Source of the DNA: Pelagibius litoralis
GTDB taxonomy: Bacteria > Pseudomonadota > Alphaproteobacteria > Kiloniellales > Kiloniellaceae
Length of the DNA stretch: 64,000 nt
Direction of reading: 5' to 3'
Assembly (NCBI RefSeq): GCF_011683915.1
Contig: NZ_JAAQPH010000002.1
Coordinates: 310,001-374,000, forward strand
The notes under the pieces were generated by a model, which searched no databases, had not been told where the DNA came from, and worked only from the letters and a program-made list of their open reading frames with translations. Position 1 is the first letter of the stretch. The number at the start of each line of letters is the position of its first letter. A program made the translations under genes and the position numbers. This document shows positions 28,170-36,463 of this stretch, piece by piece.

Positions 28170-29033
28170 ATGGCGAACGTGCGTGCCGGTCTCATTCAGA
28201 TGGCCTTGAAAGCGGATACCGGCGACAGCCCGGCGGCGATCCGCGACAAGATGAACGAGGCCCACCTGCCGCTGATCGACGAGGCCGGCGCCAAGGGCGT
28301 GCAGGTGCTCTGCATGCAGGAGGTGTTCAACCAGCCCTACTTCTGCCCGAGCCAGGATGCCAAGTGGTACGCCGCCGCGGAGAAGGTGCCCGACGGCCCG
28401 ACCGTCCGGCTGATGCAGGTCTATGCCAAAAAGCACTCCATGGTGATCGTGGTGCCGATCTACGAGGAAGACATCACCGGGGTCTATTACAACACCGCCG
28501 CGGTGATCGACGCCGACGGCAAGTACCTCGGCAAGTACCGTAAATCGCACATTCCCCAGGTCGCCGGCTTCTATGAGAAGTTCTTCTTCAAGCCCGGCAA
28601 CTCCGGCTGGCCGATGTTCCAGACCGCCTACTGCAAACTGGGGGTCTACATCTGCTACGACCGCCATTTCCCGGAGGGCTGGCGCGCCCTGGCGCTCAGC
28701 GGAGCGGAGTACATCGTCAATCCCTCGGCGACCGTGGCCGGGCTCAGCCAGTACCTTTGGAAGCTGGAACAGCCGGCCTCGGCCGTCGCCAACGGCTGCT
28801 ACATCGGCGCAATCAACAGGGTCGGCACGGAAGCGCCCTGGGATATCGGCAAGTTCTACGGCTCCAGCTATGTCGTAAATCCGCGCGGCGAGTTCCTGGT
28901 CGAGGCCAGCGAGGACAAGGACGAACTGGTGGTCGCCGACATGGACATGGACCTGGTTCGCGAAGTCAGGAACCTCTGGCAGTTCTTCCGCGACCGCCGG
29001 CCGGAGGCTTACGGGCCGCTGACGGATATCTGA
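28170..29033 (+). CDS. Beta-ureidopropionase (nitrilase superfamily, N-carbamoyl-beta-alanine amidohydrolase)
   Basis: A 287-residue cytosolic carbon-nitrogen hydrolase. The nitrilase triad is visible: Glu in LCMQEVFNQPYFC, Lys in GKYRKSHIPQV, and Cys in GVYICYDRHFPEGW. The YxxFCPSQD and PEGWRALAL context is characteristic of the beta-ureidopropionase branch, which yields beta-alanine, CO2 and ammonia. AGGGGAGC precedes the ATG. It is divergent from dihydropyrimidinase, with RutR-type boxes between, so all three steps of the reductive pyrimidine pathway are under the same predicted regulator. Confidence 0.93.
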   Translation: MANVRAGLIQMALKADTGDSPAAIRDKMNEAHLPLIDEAGAKGVQVLCMQEVFNQPYFCPSQDAKWYAAAEKVPDGPTVRLMQVYAKKHSMVIVVPIYEEDITGVYYNTAAVIDADGKYLGKYRKSHIPQVAGFYEKFFFKPGNSGWPMFQTAYCKLGVYICYDRHFPEGWRALALSGAEYIVNPSATVAGLSQYLWKLEQPASAVANGCYIGAINRVGTEAPWDIGKFYGSSYVVNPRGEFLVEASEDKDELVVADMDMDLVREVRNLWQFFRDRRPEAYGPLTDI

Positions 29034-29039
29034 TCGCCG

Positions 29040-29795
29040 TCAGGCCCCTTTGCCGATTGCACCGGCGAGCGTCTCTGCCGTTCGACGGACGTGATCCGGC
29101 GCGATGTCGCCGATAACCAGGAAGGCGTAGCCTCCGGCAATCCAGGAGGCCGCCGAGAGGCCCTTCAGGTTGGCGCTTTCGACCGGACGATCAGCGGCCC
29201 CGGTCGGGGTCACGCAGAACGCCAAGGGCTGCTGGTTGCCGTCGAGATAGGCGAACTGCACAAGGGGGGCATCTTCGAAACCCAGCAATTGGGCGCGGCG
29301 ATAGCTCAATCCATCCAGGTTCATCAGGGTTTTGCCGTCGATATCCAGGCCCAGTCTGGCAACGACCCGGGCCCGCTCGCGCTCCAGGGCGTCGTCCTCT
29401 CTGACGAGATGGGAAAGCGTCTCACTGCGATAGAGCAACTGGTACTCCGCCACCGCCATGCGCCAATCTTCAGTCTCCGGCGGTGCGGAAAAGCGGCCCA
29501 TGGTGAATCCGAGAGCAGCGACGATCAGCAGGCTGGCGGCAATTGCGGTGGCCCGGCGGCCAATCAAAGCGGGCGGTGGCGCCGTTGTATTTTTCAGCAT
29601 GCCGGCCGGGGCCTGATCCAGAAGTGAATCAAAGGCGGACCTGACCGCCGCGGTGTCGATCTGCAGCGCCGAAAGGCGGTCGCGCAGGGTGACGTCTGAT
29701 TCCAAAGCGGCGCGTATCTGTGCTGCCCGTTCGGCAGAAAGCTCGCCGTCGAGGTAGGCCACCAGGTCTTCATCGTCGATGCCGTTTGCTGTCAT
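29040..29795 (-). CDS. Anti-sigma factor, membrane-spanning (pair 1)
   Basis: A 251-residue single-pass membrane protein. The N-terminal cytoplasmic part (DEDLVAYLDGELSAERAAQI) has the anti-sigma start but lacks the Zn-binding HxxxCxxC of classic ZAS proteins. One transmembrane helix (about residues 80-102, RRATAIASLLIVAALGF region) leads to a periplasmic domain of 150 residues with the motif LKGLSAASWIAGGYAFLVIGD. This is the common domain architecture of alphaproteobacterial anti-ECF proteins. It follows its sigma gene by seven bases, and the two are surely co-transcribed. Confidence 0.88.
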   Translation of the reverse strand: MTANGIDDEDLVAYLDGELSAERAAQIRAALESDVTLRDRLSALQIDTAAVRSAFDSLLDQAPAGMLKNTTAPPPALIGRRATAIAASLLIVAALGFTMGRFSAPPETEDWRMAVAEYQLLYRSETLSHLVREDDALERERARVVARLGLDIDGKTLMNLDGLSYRRAQLLGFEDAPLVQFAYLDGNQQPLAFCVTPTGAADRPVESANLKGLSAASWIAGGYAFLVIGDIAPDHVRRTAETLAGAIGKGA

Positions 29796-29802
29796 CTCTT
29801 AC

Positions 29803-30333
29803 CTAGAGGCTTTGCCGCGTCGCGGCGTCCGCGTTGGGATTGTAGGCCGCCAATTTGCTGCGGGCTGCCGCCAGCCTGCTCATGACCGTGCCGATGGGGA
29901 TCTGCAGGTGCTCGGCGGCTTCCTTGTAGGAAAAGCCCTCCACATAGACCAGGAAGACGGTGATCCTTTGTGCTTCGGGTAAAGCCATCACCGCCCTTAA
30001 CACCTCGGCATGAAAAATATTCGTCTCGGCGTTCGGGTCCGGCGACGCCAGGGCGATGTCATCGCTCGCGACAAGGCCGCCGCCCCGGCGTACTTTCTCG
30101 GCCCGCAGCTGATTGAACCAGAGATTACGTGCAATCCGAAATACCCAGCGATCAGAATTGCTTGCTGGCTGAAGCTGATCTGATTTCTCGAGAGCGCGCA
30201 GGCAGGCGCTCTGGCACAGATCCTCTGCTGCTGTCCGTTCGCCGGAGAGCGCAAGGCAGTAGCGCCAGAGACGGGGGTGGAACCCCTGTATCTCCTGCGC
30301 CAGGCGCGCTCTTGCTGCTTTTTTGTCGGGCAA
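29803..30333 (-). CDS. ECF-family RNA polymerase sigma factor (pair 1)
   Basis: A 176-residue ECF sigma factor. Region 2 is LWRYCLALSGERTAAEDLCQSACLRA and SDRWVFRIARNLWFNQLR. Region 4 is LPEAQRITVFLVYVEGFSYKEAAEHLQIPIGTV, divided here for reading, ending MSRLAAARSKL. The start codon appears to be TTG, with GGAAG eight bases upstream; no in-frame ATG lies before region 2. It is divergent from the DUF4399 gene at 30422, which may be a target. The signal is unknown. Confidence 0.9.
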   Translation of the reverse strand: MPDKKAARARLAQEIQGFHPRLWRYCLALSGERTAAEDLCQSACLRALEKSDQLQPASNSDRWVFRIARNLWFNQLRAEKVRRGGGLVASDDIALASPDPNAETNIFHAEVLRAVMALPEAQRITVFLVYVEGFSYKEAAEHLQIPIGTVMSRLAAARSKLAAYNPNADAATRQSL

Positions 30334-30421
30334 TCGAATAACTTCCGGGTGGTCGGTGTTCTTTAGGTCAGATCATGTCCGATCCGGCCATGAAACTTAA
30401 GCCGACAAGGGAGGATATTCC

Positions 30422-30844
30422 ATGCGCATTCCTGTTATCGCAGCAAGCCTCGTTCTCGCAACGGGTATTGCCTATGCCGGCGAGACGCCGTCACCGCCGG
30501 GCGCAAAAGTCTATTTCATCGGCCTGGAAGACGGTCAGAGCGTATCCTCGCCGGTCACCGTGCGCTTCGGTCTTTCGGGCATGGGCGTCGCCCCCGCCGG
30601 CGTCGATGACAAGCCCAAGACCGGCCACCATCACCTGATCATCAACGAAGCCATTGAAGGCGAGGAGCTGAACGAGCCGATCCCGGCCGACGATCAGCAT
30701 ATCCACTTCGGTGGCGGCCAGACCGAGACCACGGTCGAGCTGCCGGCGGGAACCCATGTCCTGCAGCTGGTGCTCGCGGATTGGAGCCATATTCCCCACA
30801 ACCCCCCGGTCATGTCGGAACGAATCACCATCACCGTGAAGTAG
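30422..30844 (+). CDS. DUF4399 domain periplasmic protein
   Basis: A 140-residue exported protein with a signal peptide of about 19 residues (cleavage after AYA). The mature sequence carries the DUF4399 features AKVYFIGLEDGQSVSSPVTVRFGLSGMGV (an Ig-like start), TGHHHLIIN, DQHIHFGGGQTE and LQLVLADWSHIPH. The clustered histidines suggest metal binding, but no function is established to my knowledge. GGGAGGATATTCC precedes the ATG. It is divergent from the first ECF sigma/anti-sigma pair. Confidence 0.9.
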   Translation: MRIPVIAASLVLATGIAYAGETPSPPGAKVYFIGLEDGQSVSSPVTVRFGLSGMGVAPAGVDDKPKTGHHHLIINEAIEGEELNEPIPADDQHIHFGGGQTETTVELPAGTHVLQLVLADWSHIPHNPPVMSERITITVK

Positions 30845-31030
30845 CGGCGTTCCGCGGCGCCGGGCGTCAGGGCCCGGCCCTGAACGGCTCGGCTGCTGCG
30901 GTATACCCCCTTTTTTTCGGGCAGATCTGCGGGGTTTGGCGACTGACTGCAGGCTCAAACCTAGTTGAATTGTGTATTTTCGGCCGTAAATGCGCTATTC
31001 CTAGTTCCCTACTCGGATTTAGGGGGCGAA

Positions 31031-32821
31031 ATGAGCAAGGGCGACCGCGAGCAGCGTTTCTGTATCGAGTTGATCAAGCCATCGCACTACGACGACGACG
31101 GCTACGTCATTCAGTGGGCGAAAGCCTGGGTTCCGTCCAATACCCTATCCAGTCTCTACGGTATTACGCTGGATGTCATGGAGCGCAGGCTTCTCGGTGA
31201 CGATGTCGAAATAGAACTCAACGCCTACGACGAAACCAACACCATCATCCCGATCAAGAACATCATCCGGCGTTTGACCGACCCCGATGTGAAGGGGATC
31301 GTCTGTCTTGTCGGCGTGCAGTCCAATCAGTTTCCCCGCGCCATGGACATGGCCCGACAGTTTCGCGCCAAGGGTATTCAGGTCGCCATCGGCGGTTTTC
31401 ACCCCAGCGGTTGCCTCTCCATGCTGCCGGAGTTGCCGCCCGACCTGCAGGAGGCGCTGGATCTCGGCATCTCGCTCTACGCCGGCGAGGGGGAGGGACG
31501 GCTGCATCTCTTCTATCAGGATGCCCTGAACCAGAACCTGAAGCCGATCTACAACTATATGAACGACCTGCCGGGGATCGACAACCAGCCGACGCCCTAC
31601 CTGCCGGAATCCATGGTCCGGCGCTACGGCGGTTCGGTGGCCTGTTTCGACGCGGGCCGCGGCTGCCCCTTTCAGTGCAGCTTCTGCACCATCATCAACG
31701 TGCAGGGCCGCAAGTCGCGCTTCCGTGAGGCCGACGATGTCGAGCGCCTGGTGCGCGCCAATATCGAGCAGGGCATAAACCGCTTCTTCATCACCGACGA
31801 CAACTTCGCCCGCAACAAGAACTGGGAAGCGATCTTCGACCGGCTTGGCGACCTGAAGGAGGAAACCGGCCTGCCGTTTTCCATCATCATTCAGGTCGAT
31901 ACGCTCTGCCACAAGATCGAGAACTTTATCGCCAAGGCCAAGCGGGCCGGGGTGGCGCGGGTCTTCATCGGGCTGGAAAACATCAATCCCGATAACCTGA
32001 TGGCGGCCAAGAAGCGCCAGAACCGCATCACCGAATACCGGCTGATGCTTCAGGAATGGCGCAATCACCAGATCCTGACCTATGCCGGCTATATCCTGGG
32101 CTTCCCGGCGGATACGCCGGAGAAGATCGCCCACGACATCGAGGTCATCAAACGCGAGCTGCCCATCGACATCCTGGAGTTCTTCTGCCTGACTCCGTTA
32201 CCCGGTTCCGAGGACCACCAGAGTCTTCACAAGCACGGGATCGCGATGGACCCGGACATGAACATCTACGACCTGGAACATGTCTGCACCGGCCACGCGC
32301 TGATGACCAAGGACGAGTGGCAGGGCATCTACAACAAGGCCTGGGATCTCTATTACTCCGACGATCACCTTGAAACCCTGATGAAACGGATGCTGGTCAG
32401 CGGTAACAAGCCGGAACGGATCTGGGCCCACGCCCTGCAGTTCGCCGGCTCCATCCGCTATGAAAAAGTCCATCCGCTGCAGGGTGGCTACTTCCGGCGC
32501 AAGGTCCGCACCCAGCGCCGCTCGACCATGCCCCTGGAATCGCCCCTGGTGTTCTATCCGCGCCGGGTCTGGGAAACGCTGACGACCTATATTCCCTTTG
32601 CCGGCTTTGCGCTGCGGCTCTGGATCAAGTGCCAGCAGGTGAAGCGCGACCCGGCCAACAAGAACTACACGGATCTCGCTTTGACGCCGGTCACCGACCA
32701 TGGCGAAGACGAATCCCTGGAGATGTTCGCCCACACCGGCGCCGCCCAGGCGGCCGTCGCCAAGGCCCAGAAAGAAGCTGCGGCGCGGGAGAAGCACGCA
32801 AAGGTGGCGGCTGCGGGATAG
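31031..32821 (+). CDS. Radical SAM protein with N-terminal B12-binding-like domain, function unknown
   Basis: A 596-residue protein. Residues about 20-190 resemble the Rossmann-like cobalamin-binding region seen before many radical SAM domains (GIVCLVGVQSNQFPRAMDMA, IQVAIGGFHPSG), though no DxHxxG cobalamin motif is visible. The radical SAM core starts with the 4Fe-4S motif CPFQCSFC and continues with FITDDNFARNKNW, FIGLENINPDNL and YILGFPADTPE. The C-terminal roughly 180 residues are specific and end in an Ala/Lys-rich tail. AGGGGGCGA precedes the ATG. No biosynthetic partner lies nearby, so the substrate cannot be guessed; methyltransferases and ring-forming enzymes share this architecture. 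Confidence 0.85.
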   Translation: MSKGDREQRFCIELIKPSHYDDDGYVIQWAKAWVPSNTLSSLYGITLDVMERRLLGDDVEIELNAYDETNTIIPIKNIIRRLTDPDVKGIVCLVGVQSNQFPRAMDMARQFRAKGIQVAIGGFHPSGCLSMLPELPPDLQEALDLGISLYAGEGEGRLHLFYQDALNQNLKPIYNYMNDLPGIDNQPTPYLPESMVRRYGGSVACFDAGRGCPFQCSFCTIINVQGRKSRFREADDVERLVRANIEQGINRFFITDDNFARNKNWEAIFDRLGDLKEETGLPFSIIIQVDTLCHKIENFIAKAKRAGVARVFIGLENINPDNLMAAKKRQNRITEYRLMLQEWRNHQILTYAGYILGFPADTPEKIAHDIEVIKRELPIDILEFFCLTPLPGSEDHQSLHKHGIAMDPDMNIYDLEHVCTGHALMTKDEWQGIYNKAWDLYYSDDHLETLMKRMLVSGNKPERIWAHALQFAGSIRYEKVHPLQGGYFRRKVRTQRRSTMPLESPLVFYPRRVWETLTTYIPFAGFALRLWIKCQQVKRDPANKNYTDLALTPVTDHGEDESLEMFAHTGAAQAAVAKAQKEAAAREKHAKVAAAG

Positions 32822-32855
32822 CGCCTGTCACGCTTCTGCCGAAGCCTGGAAGTGT

Positions 32856-33326
32856 CTAGAAAAGCGGCCGGTCGTCCAGGTCGAACAACGAGGCGCCCCC
32901 CAGGCTGTCCACGATCAGGCCGTCATCGGCGAAAGGCAGCAGCAGCCGGTGGTAGGACAGTTCCCGGTCTGGCAGCCATCGGGCCGAGCGTTCAGCATAG
33001 TGCGGTTGGCCGGTATGAACCGCATGGTCGAACTCACGCCGGATGGCGGCGGCCTTATCCGCCGGATGGATCTCGTCGAATGTTTTACCGCGCATCTCAT
33101 AACCGACGGTGGCGCAGAGCATCGACCCGGCCAGACGCATGCGGTAGTCCAGCGGTTGGTGGGTCACATCATAGAGAAAGAAGTGAGGCACAAGGTCGGC
33201 CGGGAGCAGCGCCGGATCGAGCCCGTGGCGAGACGGAAGCGGGTTGCCGTTCTTCAGGCTTTGCCAATAGTTTAGCAGCGTGATCAGTCGTGGATCGCTG
33301 ATAACCGTTGCCTGGCTGCCGTCCAT
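32856..33326 (-). CDS. PAS_5-type PAS domain protein
   Basis: A 156-residue single-domain protein. The sequence LLNYWQSLKNGNPLPSRHGLDPALL and DYRMRLAGSMLCATVGYEMRGKTFDEI fits the alphaproteobacterial PAS_5 family (PF07310), usually 140-190 residues and found as free-standing proteins. No kinase, cyclase or output domain is attached, so it may act through partners. It is divergent from the glycerophosphodiesterase gene and convergent with the radical SAM gene, 34 bases apart. Ligand and role are unknown. Confidence 0.85.
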   Translation of the reverse strand: MDGSQATVISDPRLITLLNYWQSLKNGNPLPSRHGLDPALLPADLVPHFFLYDVTHQPLDYRMRLAGSMLCATVGYEMRGKTFDEIHPADKAAAIRREFDHAVHTGQPHYAERSARWLPDRELSYHRLLLPFADDGLIVDSLGGASLFDLDDRPLF

Positions 33327-33569
33327 CTATCCCCCCTGGGCGCAATTGGTATCGGCCCGCTAATGAGACCGCCGGATTTGCCTTTGACACCCGCGACAGC
33401 CAGTATAGGAAACCGGGCAGAGAAGCGGCAATACCTGAAGAAACCTGCGCGATAGAGCGCGCTCCGCCGGATGCGGTCTTCACAGCCCTGTCACTTACGC
33501 GTCATCAGGGTGTCACGGTTCCTTGCCCAACTGCCTTTTTTTCGTGAGTACGACATCGGAGTCAGGAAC

Positions 33570-34784
33570 ATGAGAAGTGTAAAGTCGCTGTTGCTCGCGC
33601 TGGGTTGCACGGTTATGGCAAGCGCGGCGCTGGCCGCCGGCGTGGAAGTCGGGCCGCGCCCCCATTTCCTGATCGATCAAATGGATGATAACGCTCTGAA
33701 ATCAAAGCTGCTTTCCTGTGCGGAGCGGCCGTTGGAACGAAAGCTCTTCTCCATCGGTCATCGGGGCGCGCCCTTGATGTTTCCGGAGCACACGGTCGAA
33801 TCCTATACCGCGGCAGCCCGCATGGGTGCGGGGATCCTGGAGTGCGATGTCACCTTCACCAAGGACAGGGAACTGGTCTGTCGCCATGCCCAGAATGACC
33901 TTCACACCACAACCAATATCCTGAAATCGCCCCTGGCGCCGAAATGCACGGCGGGGTTTTCACCCGCATCGGGGGACACCAACGCTTCGGCAGAGTGCCG
34001 CGCGAGCGATATCACGTTGGCGGAGTTCAGAACCCTTGACGGGAAAATGGATGCTGCGAACAAGAAGGCGCAGACCGTCGACGACTATATCGACGGCACC
34101 GCCAAGTGGCGGACCGACCTCTATGCGGCAAGCGCGGGCACCCTGATGACCCACGCTGAATCGATTGAGTTGTTGCGCAAGCTCGGCACCAAGTTCACCC
34201 CGGAACTGAAATCGCCGTCCGTCGAGATGCCTTTCGAGGGTTTCACCCAGCAGGACTATGCCCAGAAGCTGATCGACGAGTACAAGGCCGCAGGCATACC
34301 GGCCAGCGACGTCTGGGCCCAGTCGTTCAACCTGGACGACGTTCTTTACTGGATCGAAAACGAACCTGATTTCGGCAAGCAGGCCGTGTACCTGGATGAC
34401 CGCTATAACGTCGAGGGGTTCGACCCGATGAAGCCGGCGACCTTCGAGCCGAGTATGCAGGACCTGAAAAGCAAGGGTGTCAACTACATCGCTCCGCCGA
34501 TGTGGATGCTGGTGACAACCGAGAACGGCAAGATGGTTCCTTCGGCTTACGCCAGGGAAGCGCAGAAGGCGGACCTGAAAATCATCACCTGGACGCTGGA
34601 GCGGTCGGGCCCCTTGGGGACCGGTGGCGGCTGGTACTATCAGTCCGTCAAAGAGGTGACCAAGTCTGATGGCGCCATGTTCGAGTTGCTGCACGTCCTG
34701 GCACAAGACGTCGGTATCGAAGGTATCTTCTCCGACTGGCCGGCGACGGTAACCTATTACGCGAACTGCATGGACCTGAACTAG
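33570..34784 (+). CDS. Secreted glycerophosphodiester phosphodiesterase (GlpQ family)
   Basis: A 404-residue exported enzyme that hydrolyses glycerophosphodiesters to glycerol 3-phosphate and an alcohol. The signal peptide is residues 1-22. The TIM-barrel active site is visible: [18 protein letters not shown] (His, Arg, Glu), [17 protein letters not shown] (Glu, Asp, His) and [10 protein letters not shown] long insert after the His motif (residues about 120-190) is typical of the bacterial secreted form. GGAGTCAGGAAC precedes the ATG. Its stop codon TAG (34782-34784) is part of the CTAG target duplication of the insertion element that follows immediately. Confidence 0.92.
   Translation: MRSVKSLLLALGCTVMASAALAAGVEVGPRPHFLIDQMDDNALKSKLLSCAERPLERKLFSIGHRGAPLMFPEHTVESYTAAARMGAGILECDVTFTKDRELVCRHAQNDLHTTTNILKSPLAPKCTAGFSPASGDTNASAECRASDITLAEFRTLDGKMDAANKKAQTVDDYIDGTAKWRTDLYAASAGTLMTHAESIELLRKLGTKFTPELKSPSVEMPFEGFTQQDYAQKLIDEYKAAGIPASDVWAQSFNLDDVLYWIENEPDFGKQAVYLDDRYNVEGFDPMKPATFEPSMQDLKSKGVNYIAPPMWMLVTTENGKMVPSAYAREAQKADLKIITWTLERSGPLGTGGGWYYQSVKEVTKSDGAMFELLHVLAQDVGIEGIFSDWPATVTYYANCMDLN
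34781..34784. repeat. Target-site duplication, left copy (CTAG)
   Basis: CTAG directly precedes the left end of the element and is repeated at 36388-36391 after its right end. A 4-bp YTAR duplication is the known target pattern of IS5 relatives. The last three bases are the stop codon of the phosphodiesterase gene. Confidence 0.85.
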
Positions 34785-34793
34785 GGTCAGGAC

Positions 34794-35232
34794 TCATAAC
34801 CAGAAGATGATAGTGGCAGCGAGATAGACGGCGGAACGAAAAGTGTGTGCGCATCTGTCGTATCGGGTTGCGATGCGTCGCCAGTCTTTGAGCTTGGCGA
34901 ATAGGTTCTCCACCCTGTGCCGGGCTTTGTAGGTGGCCTTGCAGTAGTTGATTGTTTCTTTGCGGTTTTTCTTTGGCGGAATGCAGGGCGTAACTTCTTG
35001 CTTGGCTAGCATGGTGCGGATTTTATTGCTGTCATATCCGCGATCACCAATCAGGGTTTCGGCTTTCGGTAGGTCTTTGAGCAAAACATCCGCACCTTTG
35101 AAGTCGCTGCGCTGCCCTTCGGTCAGGTAGAGTCGAACTGGCCGCCCGAGGTTGTCTGACAGGGCGTGCAACTTTGTATTCAGTCCGCCCTTGGTTCGCC
35201 CAAGCAGCCTTGGCTCATCGCCCCTTTTTTGA
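34794..35232 (-). CDS. IS5-family transposase, ORF B (C-terminal part, reached by -1 frameshift)
   Basis: This is the minus-strand -1 frame relative to ORF A. It carries the end of the DDE domain: GRTKGGLNTKLHALSD, the second catalytic Asp in TLIGDRGYDS, and the Glu in ARHRVENLFAKLKDWRRIATRYDR, split by normal spacing. It has no ribosome-binding site of its own at the first Met (35171). The expected product is a fusion with ORF A made at the A-tract 35225-35230, giving about 252 residues in all, a normal length for this group. Confidence 0.85.
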
Positions 35233-35551
35233 GGCTGGAGGCGGTGCGGTGGGCCTTCAGGTGGGTCGCGTCGATCATCAAGACATTGCCAGCGCCATCC
35301 TGCGGTTTGGCAAGTTCTTCAAAGATACGCTCGAACACGCCGTTCTCCGACCATCGCCTGAACCGGTTGTACAATGTCTTGTGCGGGCCGTATTCAGCGG
35401 GAGCATCCGCCCATTGCAACCCGTTCTTGATGACATAGATGATTCCGCTCAGAACCTTGCGATCATCGGCACGATCAACGCCGCGCGCCTTTGGAAAGAA
35501 CGGGCTGATCCGTTCAATCTGTTCTTCTGTAAGCCAAAACAATCGTGACAT
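35180..35551 (-). CDS. IS5-family transposase, ORF A (N-terminal part)
   Basis: It begins MSRLFWLTEEQIERISPFFP, a standard IS5/IS427-group start, and contains the first catalytic Asp in VLMIDATHLKAHR. AGGAGG lies nine bases before the ATG at 35551. The frame ends 15 codons after a run of six A (minus strand, 35225-35230) preceded by C and followed by GGGG. A one-base slip back on this run joins it to ORF B. This is the known programmed -1 frameshift arrangement in the group, so I read the pair as active rather than broken. Confidence 0.87.
   Translation of the reverse strand: MSRLFWLTEEQIERISPFFPKARGVDRADDRKVLSGIIYVIKNGLQWADAPAEYGPHKTLYNRFRRWSENGVFERIFEELAKPQDGAGNVLMIDATHLKAHRTASSLKKGAMSQGCLGEPRAD
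35225..35231 (-). promoter_or_regulatory. Slippery A6 tract for -1 frameshifting
   Basis: On the minus strand the codons CTC AAA AAA GGG lie at the point where ORF A and ORF B overlap. A -1 slip continues as AGG GGC GAT GAG and restores the conserved GRTKGGLN transposase segment. Confidence 0.7.
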
Positions 35552-35759
35552 GGGCGATCCTCCTAGCCCGATGAATGACAAAAGGGGCGCAAGATGAATC
35601 CCGAATGTGTTAAGATCGCTTTGCGGGACAAAACAGTCATACCCGATTCTTGACGCCCCCCGTCCAGAAAGGACTTAATCTTTCTTGGTTGTTTGGGCGC
35701 ACTGAAATCCTGATAGGGTCAACTCGCGCCATAGCAAGGTGTCGATAGGCGCTAGAGAA

Positions 35760-35779
35760 GACGCTTCCGAGTAAGCGTC
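35760..35779. repeat. Short palindrome in the leader of the DinB gene
   Basis: GACGCTT and AAGCGTC pair perfectly around a six-base loop, 42 bases before the DinB start. It lies inside the mobile element in the 239-base spacer between the divergent transposase and passenger genes. It may be a regulatory hairpin or a protein site; nothing more can be said. Confidence 0.5.
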
Positions 35780-35820
35780 CCAAAATCACCCCACATCGAA
35801 AATGGAGGGAGTCTGAGAAG

Positions 35821-36318
35821 ATGATCTCAGCCGAATACTGCCGATTCATGGCCCGCTACAATACTTGGCAAAACAACTCTTTGGTAACCGCCGCGGGCGG
35901 GCTCACCGACGCGGCCCGCTGGAAGAAACGAGGTGCCTTCTTCCAATCAATAGCAGCCACCCTGAACCACGTTTATTGGGCTGATGCCTTGATACTGCAA
36001 CGATTGAAGGGAAACGAACGACCAGAGGAGAACATCGTACATTCCCTTGCCAGCCCATCGGACTGGGAAGACTTCAAGATCCTGCGGTCGAAACGCAACA
36101 AGGAAATTGAAGAATGGGCGGGCCATTTGGTCGATAACGACTTGGATGGAATGGTTGTTTGGTATCCTGGTGACGGCTCAAGCCGGATTGAAAAGCCAAA
36201 GGTTCTTTGTGCTGCTGAGCTCTTCAATCACCAGACCCACCACCGAGGTCAAATCCACTCAATGTTGACAGCGGCAGGTGCCGAGCCTGAACCAACCAAC
36301 CTGTCAATGATGCCATAG
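35821..36318 (+). CDS. DinB-family protein, passenger of the IS element
   Basis: A 165-residue four-helix-bundle protein of the DinB superfamily, which includes thiol-dependent (bacillithiol, mycothiol, glutathione-like) transferases. The metal-binding histidines are in TLNHVYWADALILQRL and ELFNHQTHHRGQIHSML. GGAGGGAG lies before the ATG. Base composition and codon use are visibly more A+T-rich than those of the surrounding genes, in line with acquired DNA. It lies wholly between the inverted repeats of the IS5 element, divergent from the transposase. Substrate unknown; a detoxification role is only a family guess. Confidence 0.87.
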   Translation: MISAEYCRFMARYNTWQNNSLVTAAGGLTDAARWKKRGAFFQSIAATLNHVYWADALILQRLKGNERPEENIVHSLASPSDWEDFKILRSKRNKEIEEWAGHLVDNDLDGMVVWYPGDGSSRIEKPKVLCAAELFNHQTHHRGQIHSMLTAAGAEPEPTNLSMMP

Positions 36319-36387
36319 TTCGTCCGCTGGGGGTTCCAAAACAGTATTCAGATTCGTCAAGAACGTGGTAATTTATAGGTCCTGACC

Positions 36388-36391
36388 CTAG
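36388..36391. repeat. Target-site duplication, right copy (CTAG)
   Basis: CTAG follows the right inverted repeat and matches 34781-34784. Removing the element and one copy gives a continuous sequence in which the phosphodiesterase stop runs straight into the palindrome at 36391. Confidence 0.85.
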
Positions 36392-36450
36392 ATCGGATCA
36401 TGTTTTGACGGAACCACTTCGTGGTTTCGACAAAACATGTGAATCCGATC
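36391..36450. repeat. Long imperfect palindrome 1 (REP-like)
   Basis: GATCGGATCATGTTTTGACG to 36450 folds back on itself. The arms (about 28 bases each) share GATCGGAT, ATGTTTTG and AACCAC, with a TTCG tip at 36418-36421 and a two-base bulge. Before the IS insertion it lay immediately after the phosphodiesterase stop, where it could end or stabilise that message. The sequence style is that of dispersed alphaproteobacterial palindromic repeats. Confidence 0.7.
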
Positions 36451-36463
36451 GACATCAAGTAGT

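Larger units (their letters stand above)
34785..36387. mobile_element. IS5-family element carrying a DinB passenger gene
   Basis: The 1603-bp element is bounded by inverted repeats GGTCAGGACTCATAA (34785-34799) and, inverted, TTATAGGTCCTGACC (36373-36387), 13 of 15 matching, and is flanked by CTAG direct repeats. It encodes an IS5-family transposase in two frames on the minus strand and a DinB-family protein on the plus strand. A plain IS5 relative of the IS427 type is roughly 850 bp, so this one is about twice the usual size because of the passenger and its leader. Intact ends and a perfect target duplication suggest a fairly recent insertion. Confidence 0.85.

Noticed and set aside
30862-30881. 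Hairpin after the DUF4399 gene as a terminator
   Set aside because: GCCGGGC/GCCCGGC can pair around a six-base loop, but the nearest T run is about 30 bases further on, too far for a rho-independent terminator.
34794-35551. Transposase read as a frameshifted pseudogene
   Set aside because: The two frames meet at a six-A run in the correct -1 register and both halves are full length with all catalytic residues, which fits programmed frameshifting better than decay.
35637-35849. A 70-codon minus-strand frame inside the IS element
   Set aside because: No ribosome-binding site and no family resemblance; it overlaps the leader and start of the DinB gene and is best read as non-coding spacer.
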